Shown here: positions 35,837-42,534 of the stretch, in pieces
How the letters are laid out: every line of letters starts with the position of its first letter
How positions within the stretch are numbered: position 1 is the stretch's first letter
Assembly (NCBI RefSeq): GCF_017876675.1
Contig: NZ_JAGIOI010000001.1
Coordinates: forward strand, 1,116,001 to 1,180,000
Length of the DNA stretch: 64,000 bases
Origin: Arthrobacter stackebrandtii
GTDB taxonomy: Bacteria > Actinomycetota > Actinomycetes > Actinomycetales > Micrococcaceae
Reading direction: 5' to 3'
Translations under genes and position numbers: made by a program
The notes under the pieces: model-generated
Seen by the model: only the letters and a program-made list of their open reading frames with translations
The model's database searches: none
Told to the model about the DNA's origin: nothing

Positions 35837-36349
35837 TCAGGAGCTCATCTCCTGCAGGATCACGGCCGCCTCATGGAGCGTGGCCCGCTGCTGCGGGGTC
35901 AGCGCCGCCACCTGCTTCGCCAGCCACGCCGTCCGCTTGGAGCGCGCCCGCAGCAGGGCGGCCGAGCCCGTCTCCGTGATCCGCACCAGCACCTGGCGCC
36001 GGTCCTCCGGATTCTCCTCCCGGCTGACCAGCTCCGCCGCGGCCAGGGCGTTCACGATCCGGGTCATGGACGGCGCCTGGACCTGTTCCCGGGCGGCCAG
36101 CTGCCCCACCGTCAGCGGGCTGTGCAGGATGCCTGCCAGCACCGAGTACTGGCCGGGGCTGATTTCCCGGGTGGCAGCCTCGGCCCGGAGCCGCCGCGAC
36201 GTGCGCATGACCGCAACCCGCAGCTCGGCCGCGAGAGCGCCGGCACCGATGGGCTTGCCGGTTTTCCTCCCGCCCACCCCCTGCGCAACGGGGGCCGGGG
36301 CACCCGGGGAAGGGTCCGGCGTCGTGCCTGCAGGGGAAAAGTCAGTCAT
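35837..36349 (-). CDS. MarR-family transcription regulator
   Basis: 170-residue MarR regulator with winged-helix segment LTVGQLAAREQVQAPSMTRIV, the wing ENPEDRRQVLVRIT and a long proline-rich N-terminal extension of about 35 residues. It likely represses its own operon with the MFS exporter through the palindrome at 36408-36420. The start at 36349 is kept although later ATGs exist (for example MRTSRRL), so the extension is uncertain. Confidence 0.9.
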   Translation of the reverse strand: MTDFSPAGTTPDPSPGAPAPVAQGVGGRKTGKPIGAGALAAELRVAVMRTSRRLRAEAATREISPGQYSVLAGILHSPLTVGQLAAREQVQAPSMTRIVNALAAAELVSREENPEDRRQVLVRITETGSAALLRARSKRTAWLAKQVAALTPQQRATLHEAAVILQEMSS

Positions 36350-36407
36350 GGGTGCTCAGCTGCCTCAAGGAATTGGTTTCGTATCGTCAAACATCCACTT
36401 TAGATCG

Positions 36408-36420
36408 TTAGCATTGCTAA
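36408..36420. promoter_or_regulatory. MarR-type operator
   Basis: TTAGCATTGCTAA is a perfect palindrome with a 1-nt centre, 59 bp upstream of the MarR start. Its size and symmetry are typical for MarR boxes. Confidence 0.6.
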
Positions 36421-36545
36421 GTAAATGACGGTTTCGTCACGTAGCTGTGAAAGTGTTACCAAAATGTGACACGCGGCACGGATTCCGTTAAGCTGGCAGA
36501 AGTGCCGCTTGGACCACTTCCGGTCCGGCACCAGTGGACGGTTCG

Positions 36546-36720
36546 CCGAGCTCTGCCGCCGCCCACTCCCGTTCCCGAATAACCAGGCAGAGACGGGGGA
36601 CCCAATTTTTGCGGGTCTCTTGGTAGTGGAGACCCTTGGGGTTAAGCCGTGCAGCGTTTCTGGCCGCACAGCCGGACGCTCTAGTCCGTTCCCGACAGCT
36701 CACCTCGCAGGCGTAGAGAG
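36546..36720 (+). promoter_or_regulatory. Cyclic-di-AMP riboswitch (ydaO-yuaA class)
   Basis: Consensus elements in order: GCCGAGCTCTGCC (36545-36557) with pairing GGCAGAG (36586-36592), then CGGGGGACCCAA near 36594, GGGGTTAAGCC near 36638, and the diagnostic 3' end CCCGACAGCTCACCTCGCAG followed by GCGT (36691-36714). The RNA ends 10 bp before the start of a secreted transglycosylase, the classic actinobacterial target. Binding of c-di-AMP would turn expression down. Confidence 0.85.
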
Positions 36721-36729
36721 GCTTCCCAC

Positions 36730-37434
36730 ATGTCTGCTGCACCGCAGCGCGGCCGCCGCCGCGCCGAACCCCAGCGCCAACGCACCCTTTTGGGGCTGCC
36801 GGCCCAGCACCGGGGCACTCATTCCAACAGCCGTTCCATGCATCCCGCCCTCGCCGCAACCGTGCGCGGCGTCGCCACGCTGGCCGTGGTCGGCGCCCTG
36901 GTTGGCGCCGGCGTCGTGGCCAAGCAGCTCGATGTCCCGACCGTCACCAGCGCCGTGGCCAACGGCCACTCCCTCGCCAGCATCGCCTCGATGCTTGAGG
37001 GACCGCCCGTTGCCGCCGCCACCAACGCCACGATCAAGTTTCCGGGCTTGGAGGTCTCCTCCAGTGCCCGGCCCACCGTTGACCCCATGAAGGCCGAGGC
37101 CGAGCGCATCGCAGCCCTGGCCGTTGACGACGCCGCGGCGGCCCAGGCCTACGCGGCCGGACAGATGGCCTCGTTCGGCTGGGGCGCCGACCAGATGAGC
37201 TGCCTCATTCCACTGTGGGAACGCGAATCGGGCTGGCGCACCTCCGCGGCCAACCCCTCCAGCGGCGCGTACGGCATCCCTCAGTCGCTTCCTGCCGGCA
37301 AGATGTCCAGCGCCGGCGCCGACTGGGCCACCAACTACGAAACCCAGGTCCGCTGGGGGCTGGGCTACATCCAGGGCCGGTACGGTTCGCCGTGCGGGGC
37401 CATGGACCACTCCAACTCGGTGGGCTGGTACTGA
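36730..37434 (+). CDS. Secreted lytic transglycosylase-like cell-wall protein
   Basis: 234-residue protein with a basic N-terminus, one membrane/signal helix (about residues 43-64) and a C-terminal lysozyme-like domain with probable catalytic E166 in WERESGW. Further family features are the SGAYGIPQSLPAGKM block and WGLGYIQGRYGSP near the end. It should cleave peptidoglycan outside the membrane. Its control by a c-di-AMP riboswitch ties it to envelope and osmotic homeostasis, as for Rpf genes in relatives. Confidence 0.9.
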   Translation: MSAAPQRGRRRAEPQRQRTLLGLPAQHRGTHSNSRSMHPALAATVRGVATLAVVGALVGAGVVAKQLDVPTVTSAVANGHSLASIASMLEGPPVAAATNATIKFPGLEVSSSARPTVDPMKAEAERIAALAVDDAAAAQAYAAGQMASFGWGADQMSCLIPLWERESGWRTSAANPSSGAYGIPQSLPAGKMSSAGADWATNYETQVRWGLGYIQGRYGSPCGAMDHSNSVGWY

Positions 37435-38195
37435 CCCTGCCTGCACTGGCGGCCATTCCCGGCGGTGCCATCACCCTGCGCGACGCCCGCGCCGGCACCG
37501 TCCGCGAGGCGGTGCTGGCCCCGTTTTCCCTGGGCCGCACGCAGCTCACCCGAGCCGAGTGGCACCTGGTGACGGCCGACGGCGGGAGCCCGCCTGCCGC
37601 CGTCGGCCTCCCCGCGCATCCGGTCACCTGGTTTCAGGCGGTGGAGTTTTGCAACGCGGCCTCCCAACGCGCCGGCCTTGCCCCGGCGTACCGGATCGAC
37701 GGGCGGTCTGTGGACTGGGATGTTGCCTCGGACGGCTTCCGGCTGCCCACCGAGGCCGAATGGGAGTGGGCCGCGCGGGCCGGGAGCACCGCGCCGGTCT
37801 ACGGGGAGCTGGCTCAGATTGCGTGGACGGCCGCCGATTCCGTGGCCGGCCCGCAGCCCGTGGGCCTGAAGCGCGCGAACAGCTTCGGCTTGTTCGACAT
37901 GATCGGCAACGTCTGGGAGTGGTGCTGGGACTACGCCGACACGGCGCGTTACGGCGACTACCGAAGCCTGCGCGGCGGCGGCTGGGATGACCCGCAGTGG
38001 AGGGCCCGCGCGTCTGTCCGGCGGGGCAGTGCGCCCGACGCCGTGCTGGAAGACGTCGGGTTCCGTGTGGCTCGCGGGCCGGTTGGCCTGCCCGGGGCCG
38101 GAGCCGCACAGGGCTGGTCTGCCGCGGCGGACCGCGAACGTGCCGCCGTCAAGGGCCCGCGGCCGGTGGGCTGGACGCCGCTGCGCGGACTGTAG
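37392..38195 (+). CDS. SUMF1/FGE-sulfatase domain protein lacking FGE cysteines
   Basis: About 250-residue protein of the formylglycine-generating-enzyme fold: IPGGAITLRDAR, LGRTQLTRAEWHLV, HPVTWFQAVEFCNAAS, RLPTEAEWEWAARAG, NVWEWCWDY, LRGGGWDD and VGFRVAR. The copper-binding cysteine pair of true FGE, expected in the RSA.R segment, is absent (RARASVRRGSAP), so it is probably not a sulfatase activator. The start is uncertain: GTG at 37392 overlaps the previous gene by 43 bp, while the domain itself begins near a CTG at 37437 just after that gene's stop. Translational coupling and riboswitch co-control are likely. Confidence 0.75.
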   Translation: MRGHGPLQLGGLVLTLPALAAIPGGAITLRDARAGTVREAVLAPFSLGRTQLTRAEWHLVTADGGSPPAAVGLPAHPVTWFQAVEFCNAASQRAGLAPAYRIDGRSVDWDVASDGFRLPTEAEWEWAARAGSTAPVYGELAQIAWTAADSVAGPQPVGLKRANSFGLFDMIGNVWEWCWDYADTARYGDYRSLRGGGWDDPQWRARASVRRGSAPDAVLEDVGFRVARGPVGLPGAGAAQGWSAAADRERAAVKGPRPVGWTPLRGL

Positions 38196-38249
38196 CCCGC
38201 CGAACGTCCAGTCCGCCCCACCCATTCGCCCTCCCGCCAGCCCATTCGC

Positions 38250-38306
38250 CGAACGTACAGATGATGCCGATGTTCCACGGGAACATCGGCATCATCTGTA
38301 CGTTCG
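38250..38306. terminator. 27-bp perfect inverted repeat between convergent genes
   Basis: Arms 38250-38276 and 38280-38306 are exact complements around a 3-nt ACG loop. It lies between the convergent SUMF1-like and upp genes, so it can serve as a terminator in both directions, though it has no T-tract. Its length and the CGAACGT end suggest a repeat element; a related CCGAACGTCCAG lies at 38199-38211. Confidence 0.65.
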
Positions 38307-38328
38307 AGGTAGGTGGAGGAGGTGGGGG

Positions 38329-38967
38329 CTAGTCCACGACGCCGTAGAGGCGGTCGCCGGCGTCGCCGAGGCCGGGGACAATGTAGGAGTTCTCATCCAG
38401 GCCCTCGTCGATCGAGGCCAGGACCACGTGGACGTTGTCGCGTCCGCCGTGGGCGGCTTCCAGCTTGGCCAGTCCCTCGGGGGCGGCGAGCAGGCAGATG
38501 CAGGTGATGTCCGCGGCGCCGCGGTCAAAGAGGAACTTGAACGCCTCGATCAGGGTTCCGCCGGTGGCCAGCATCGGGTCGAGGACGTAGACCTGGCGGC
38601 CCGTGAGGTCTTCGGGCAGGCGCTCGGCGTAGGTGATGGCCTCGAGGGTTTCCTCGTTTCGGGCCATGCCCAGGAAGCCCACTTCGGCGGTGGGAAGCAG
38701 GCGGGTCATGCCCTCGAGCATGCCCAGGCCGGCGCGCAGGATCGGCACCACCAGGGGTGTGGGCTTGACCAGTCCGGTGCCAATGGCCTTGGTCACGGGG
38801 GTTTCAATGTCCACGGGCTCGACGCGTACGCCGCGGGTCGCCTCGTAGGCCAACAGGGTCACCAATTCCTCGGTGAGCTGGCGGAAAACAGGTGACGGGG
38901 TGGTCTTGTCCCGCAGGACTGTCAACTTGTGGGCAATAAGCGGATGATCCGCAACCAGTACGCGCAT
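38329..38967 (-). CDS. upp: Uracil phosphoribosyltransferase
   Basis: Pyrimidine salvage enzyme making UMP from uracil and PRPP. The 212-residue protein has the Upp marks: N-terminal [35 protein letters not shown] loop [11 protein letters not shown] and uracil-binding [12 protein letters not shown]. Its start codon is only 22 bp from that of the divergent tadA gene. Confidence 0.97.
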   Translation of the reverse strand: MRVLVADHPLIAHKLTVLRDKTTPSPVFRQLTEELVTLLAYEATRGVRVEPVDIETPVTKAIGTGLVKPTPLVVPILRAGLGMLEGMTRLLPTAEVGFLGMARNEETLEAITYAERLPEDLTGRQVYVLDPMLATGGTLIEAFKFLFDRGAADITCICLLAAPEGLAKLEAAHGGRDNVHVVLASIDEGLDENSYIVPGLGDAGDRLYGVVD

Positions 38968-38989
38968 GAATAAAAGCTACCATTGAGCC

Positions 38990-39487
38990 GTGCCCAACAC
39001 ATCGAATTTTCTGCCTTTGGAGACCACCACCACGGCCCGCCACGCCGAATGGATGGGTCTTGCCCTGACGGAGGCACGGCGCGCCTTGGCCACGGCGGAT
39101 GTGCCAATCGGTGCCGTGGTGCTTGGCCCGGACGGGGAAATCCTGGGCCTGGGCAGCAACGAGCGCGAGGCGCACGGGGACCCCACGGCGCATGCGGAGG
39201 TGGTGGCGATCCGGGAGGCGGCGGCAAAGCTGGGCACGTGGCGTCTGGCGGACTGCACCCTGGTGGTGACCCTGGAGCCGTGCACCATGTGTGCCGGGGC
39301 GATTGTGCTGGCCCGCGTGCCGCGCGTCGTTTTTGGTGCCTGGGACGAGAAGGCCGGGGCGGCGGGGTCCGTGTTTGACGTGCTGCGTGAACGGCGGCTC
39401 AACCACTGGGTCGAGGTGTTTCCCGGGGTCCGCGAGGACGAATGCGCCGCCCTGCTGCGGGATTTCTTCGGCGGCCACCGCAGCTAG
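38990..39487 (+). CDS. tadA: tRNA-specific adenosine deaminase
   Basis: Zinc deaminase of 165 aa making inosine at A34 of tRNA-Arg(ACG). Zinc site: H and catalytic E in DPTAHAEVVAI and the cysteines of PCTMCAGAI. RVVFGAWDEKAGAAGS follows as in TadA. Start is a GTG. With upp only 22 bp away, its promoter must lie within upp or its message be leaderless. Its tRNA substrate is encoded at 17445-17517. Confidence 0.93.
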   Translation: MPNTSNFLPLETTTTARHAEWMGLALTEARRALATADVPIGAVVLGPDGEILGLGSNEREAHGDPTAHAEVVAIREAAAKLGTWRLADCTLVVTLEPCTMCAGAIVLARVPRVVFGAWDEKAGAAGSVFDVLRERRLNHWVEVFPGVREDECAALLRDFFGGHRS

Positions 39488-39572
39488 ACAGCGCCCCTGC
39501 GGCGCCGGGTCTGTGCCGTGACACGTGTGCGCCCCGGCCATGCCCGCCGCGACGCGGCATGCGAGTGGCCTG

Positions 39573-40079
39573 TCAGGGCTCGATGGTGAGCGCTTCCATG
39601 GGAATCTCGCACGAGGCCCGCTGAAGATCCCCCGCACCCGTCCCGGCGGATCCGTTCCCGGTGTCGCCGGAACCCTTCAGACGGTTGTTCTGTCCTGTGT
39701 CGTCGCACCAGTCAAGGTCGTAAGGGTACGCCACCACGGCGCCTAGGCCGGGGACGGCAGAAGCGGGGATGGTGACAACGGCACTGAACCCGCCGGCGTC
39801 GTTCATGGGTGCAAGGGTGTCAACAACTTTTGCCCCGGAACCGTCCATGATTTCCAGCTGGACCTGCGCGCCGTCGCCGTAAGCCGGATTGCAGTCGGCA
39901 TCTTTCGCACTGACCGTGACATGAGATCCCGGTGCGGCCGCATCGGCGCTGACCGTGAACGGCGGCGGCATGCAGCCCGTTCCCATCGGGTCCTCCTCGG
40001 CGGTGCCGCAGCCGCCGCTGGCCAGCACCACGGCCGCCACAACACCGGACACCACCCAATTCAATCCGCCCATGGCCAT
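39573..40079 (-). CDS. Hypothetical lipoprotein
   Basis: 168-residue protein with a signal peptide (hydrophobic residues 7-20) and lipobox ASGGC (cysteine at 24), so probably membrane-anchored outside the cell. The mature part looks like one beta-sandwich domain (FTVSADAAAPGSHVTVSAKD, GGFSAVVTIPASAVPG) with several cysteines (GC, DC, WC, SC) that could form disulfides. No family recognised. Convergent with tadA; 18 bp downstream of the winged-helix gene's stop. Confidence 0.78.
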   Translation of the reverse strand: MAMGGLNWVVSGVVAAVVLASGGCGTAEEDPMGTGCMPPPFTVSADAAAPGSHVTVSAKDADCNPAYGDGAQVQLEIMDGSGAKVVDTLAPMNDAGGFSAVVTIPASAVPGLGAVVAYPYDLDWCDDTGQNNRLKGSGDTGNGSAGTGAGDLQRASCEIPMEALTIEP

Positions 40080-40097
40080 GCCTGTCCCCCGTCCTGT

Positions 40098-41291
40098 CTA
40101 CCGCGATGCGGCATTGAGTGCATCGATCCGTTTTTGGCGGCTCGCCGGCGAGTCGAGGCTGAAGGAGCGGAAGTCGCCGAGATCCTCGCGGATCCAGTTC
40201 TCCACTTCCTGGATCCTGCCCTGAACGGCGTCCGTGGGTTCGTGGAAGAGCCAGTGGGCAATGCGTTCGTTGCCGGGGTCGTACTGCCAGAGCCCGATGA
40301 TCCGGCCCCGGTCCACGATGGGGTGGTCGGGGAGGTCAGCCGTGAGCGCGAGCTTTTCCCGGCCCACAGCGAGGCCGCGGTCCTCCTCCGCCACGTGGTC
40401 GGCCGAGTTGCGGCGCAGCAGGAACAGGGCGTCGGAGCCGGCCAGCAACTGGATCTGCTCCTCCGCGGGGGCCGCAAAGGTCGCGGCAGCCTCGGCGTCG
40501 GCCGGCAGCATCCAGAGCCCGTCCGGGTCCACCACGGTGGATTCCACGGCGTCCACGGCGGCGAGCGCGGCCTTGGTCTGCGCCACCGTGAAGGCAGTGA
40601 ACCACTGGGTCTGCTTGAGCGTGGCCCCGCCCGTCCAGCGCAGGTACCTTTCCATCAGCTTGGCCCGGGCCTGTTCCGGCGATTGCTGCGGAGCGGGCAG
40701 CCCCCACGCGGTGTAGGCGTACCGCTGCATGTCGAGCCGGCCGTTGACCGGGACGCGGCGGATGCGGCCGTCGGCCTGCAAGAGCCCCAAGACGGTGGGA
40801 AGCGTGGTGGAGGCGCCCTTCTTCTTGCCTTCCTCGCCGAGGCTGCGGACGGCGGCGCCCAGCTTCTCCCGCAGCTCCTTCGGGTCCAGCGGGCCGGTGC
40901 CGTTGGCGGCCGCTTCCTGCAGCAGGGCGAGCGTCCGGTCCTCGAGGTCCTTGATCTCCCGGCGTTCGACGCCGAGCTTGTCGAGCACTTTCACCGTCGC
41001 CTCCGCTGCCCCCTGGCCAAGCGACAATCCCCAGGCGAAGTCGTCTGCGCCGAGCACATAGGTGCAGCCGCGCGCCGTCGGAAGTTCATGGATCTTCAGG
41101 GCTGCCACATCTGAATCGATTTGTTTCCTGCGGATGCCGGCACGGGAGAACAGCGTCAAGTAGGGGTTGGCGCCGCCGATCGAGCGCGCCCAGCCCGTCT
41201 TGGTGAGGAGCTCGGCGGCGCTGGTGCCTGCCAGGGATCCGTCCAGGCCTTGTTTGTGCCAGCTCCAGGCCCGGCGCGTTCCATTGTCCAT
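40098..41291 (-). CDS. Winged-helix DNA-binding protein (HTH_42/AlkZ-like)
   Basis: About 397-residue protein of the winged-helix family that includes the AlkZ/AlkX DNA glycosylases. Typical features: N-terminal ARSIGGANPYLTLFSRAG, helix-rich middle, RVPVNGRLDMQRYAYTAW, YLRWTGGATLKQTQWF and C-terminal HPIVDRGRIIGLWQYDP. Members act on DNA crosslinks or are of unknown function. I use the ATG at 41291; an ATG at 41321 is also possible. Confidence 0.8.
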   Translation of the reverse strand: MDNGTRRAWSWHKQGLDGSLAGTSAAELLTKTGWARSIGGANPYLTLFSRAGIRRKQIDSDVAALKIHELPTARGCTYVLGADDFAWGLSLGQGAAEATVKVLDKLGVERREIKDLEDRTLALLQEAAANGTGPLDPKELREKLGAAVRSLGEEGKKKGASTTLPTVLGLLQADGRIRRVPVNGRLDMQRYAYTAWGLPAPQQSPEQARAKLMERYLRWTGGATLKQTQWFTAFTVAQTKAALAAVDAVESTVVDPDGLWMLPADAEAAATFAAPAEEQIQLLAGSDALFLLRRNSADHVAEEDRGLAVGREKLALTADLPDHPIVDRGRIIGLWQYDPGNERIAHWLFHEPTDAVQGRIQEVENWIREDLGDFRSFSLDSPASRQKRIDALNAASR

Positions 41292-41373
41292 ACCGCTTAT
41301 CTTGCCCCATCTGTCCAGCACAGTACTGGCTCATTTTTGTTGTGACGCTTTGAGCCGGTAAGGTTGTCACGTT

Positions 41374-41463
41374 GGCGATGTGTCCGAGCGGCCGAAGGTG
41401 CAACACTCGAAATGTTGTTCAGGTGAAAGCCTGACGTGGGTTCAAATCCCACCGTCGCCGCCA
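41374..41463 (+). tRNA. tRNA-Ser (anticodon CGA)
   Basis: 90-nt class II tRNA with the long variable arm of serine tRNAs. Acceptor GGCGATG pairs with CGTCGCC, discriminator G, and CCA is encoded. The anticodon arm CAACA-CTCGAAA-TGTTG gives CGA, reading UCG. Confidence 0.95.
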
Positions 41464-41468
41464 ATTGG

Positions 41469-41516
41469 AAGGCGCTTGTTTCGTTGAATTTTCAACGGAG
41501 CAGGCGCCTTTCTTCT
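41469..41516 (+). terminator. Terminator after tRNA-Ser
   Basis: AAGGCGC (41469-41475) and GCGCCTT (41504-41510) close a long imperfect hairpin with inner CGTTGAA/TTCAACG pairing. It is followed by TCTTCTTT. Confidence 0.7.
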
Positions 41517-41652
41517 TTAAAGGATCCGCCCTATTGTGCCGCCCTCTGTGCCATCCGAACCCCACGGACAAACGTGTCAGCCCCCTGTGGCAGACTAATC
41601 ATCGACATCTAGAGGGAGCAATTCCTGCAGGCATTCAGGGGGCATTGGATTC

Positions 41653-42534
41653 ATGACCGTTTGGCTGGACACTGGCATCGACTACAAGGTGGGTGTGCGC
41701 GATGGCAAGGTCATTGCGCTCAACAAAGCCGGCAAGGAACTCAAAACCGTTCCTGCCAAACTCAAGGACAACGAGGTCACCGCGAATCTGCGTGACCTCC
41801 TCGAATGGTTGGCAGGCCACGAACGTGAAGTCGGCGCCCAAATCAATGACTGGATGGTCCAATCCCTGCCGGTCACCACAGAACTTCTGCGCCAAGTGTG
41901 GGCTGATGAAAGCTGGCGCACAGCGCTCACGGATCTTGTCATTGTCCCGTGCTCCTCAACCGGTGTCCCGGCCCCGGGCGATGGACCGTCGGGATTCCTC
42001 CGCAGCGCGGATACCACCGTTGGCATCGGCCTGGTCACCTTGGATGGCGAAAGCGAAGTCCTCGAATCCGAGCATTTCCTCATTGCCCACCCCATTGACC
42101 TCGGCGAGGACCTCGATGACTACCGCGCTTTTGCCGCCGAACTCGGAATCGTCCAAAACACCGCCCAACTCATGCGCGAAACGTTCACCGCCGGCGAGCG
42201 CGACCCCGAGTCAACCAGCATCGCTGACTATGCCGACGGCGAGTTCGAAGCCCTTCAACATGCGACCTCCCGTGCCCGCACGCTGGGCTACGTGGTCAAG
42301 GGCGGATTCGCCGTCTGCAACCTAACCTCCCAGGGCGCACCTGTTCAGGCAAGCTACTGGGTTGGCTCCGGAGATCCTCAATACGAGACCTCCACAGGCG
42401 ATCTCAACTGGGTCAGCGGCGGAACCACCTTGGCGCTCAAAGATGTTGGGGCAGCAGCATTCAGTGAAGGCATGAGGATGGCCGCGGCCATCTATGCAGG
42501 ACGCAAGGTTGAAGCAGGAGACGATGCAGCGTGA
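41653..42534 (+). CDS. DUF4132-type (MolR C-terminal) domain protein
   Basis: 293-residue first gene of a five-gene operon. It has no known catalytic motif. The core matches the C-terminal part of DUF4132/MolR (E. coli YehI) proteins: AGHEREVGAQINDWMV, LRQVWADESWRTALTD and especially EHFLIAHPIDLGEDLDDY followed by GIVQNTAQLMRETF. That domain here stands alone rather than at the end of a ~1200-residue MolR protein. No signal peptide or membrane helix. The 3' end overlaps the next gene by 4 bp. The start ATG has a G-run about 10 nt upstream. Function unknown. Confidence 0.75.
   Translation: MTVWLDTGIDYKVGVRDGKVIALNKAGKELKTVPAKLKDNEVTANLRDLLEWLAGHEREVGAQINDWMVQSLPVTTELLRQVWADESWRTALTDLVIVPCSSTGVPAPGDGPSGFLRSADTTVGIGLVTLDGESEVLESEHFLIAHPIDLGEDLDDYRAFAAELGIVQNTAQLMRETFTAGERDPESTSIADYADGEFEALQHATSRARTLGYVVKGGFAVCNLTSQGAPVQASYWVGSGDPQYETSTGDLNWVSGGTTLALKDVGAAAFSEGMRMAAAIYAGRKVEAGDDAA

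Noticed and set aside
37392-38195. Calling the SUMF1-like protein a formylglycine-generating enzyme
   Set aside because: The fold is right but the two catalytic cysteines are missing and there is no sulfatase gene nearby.
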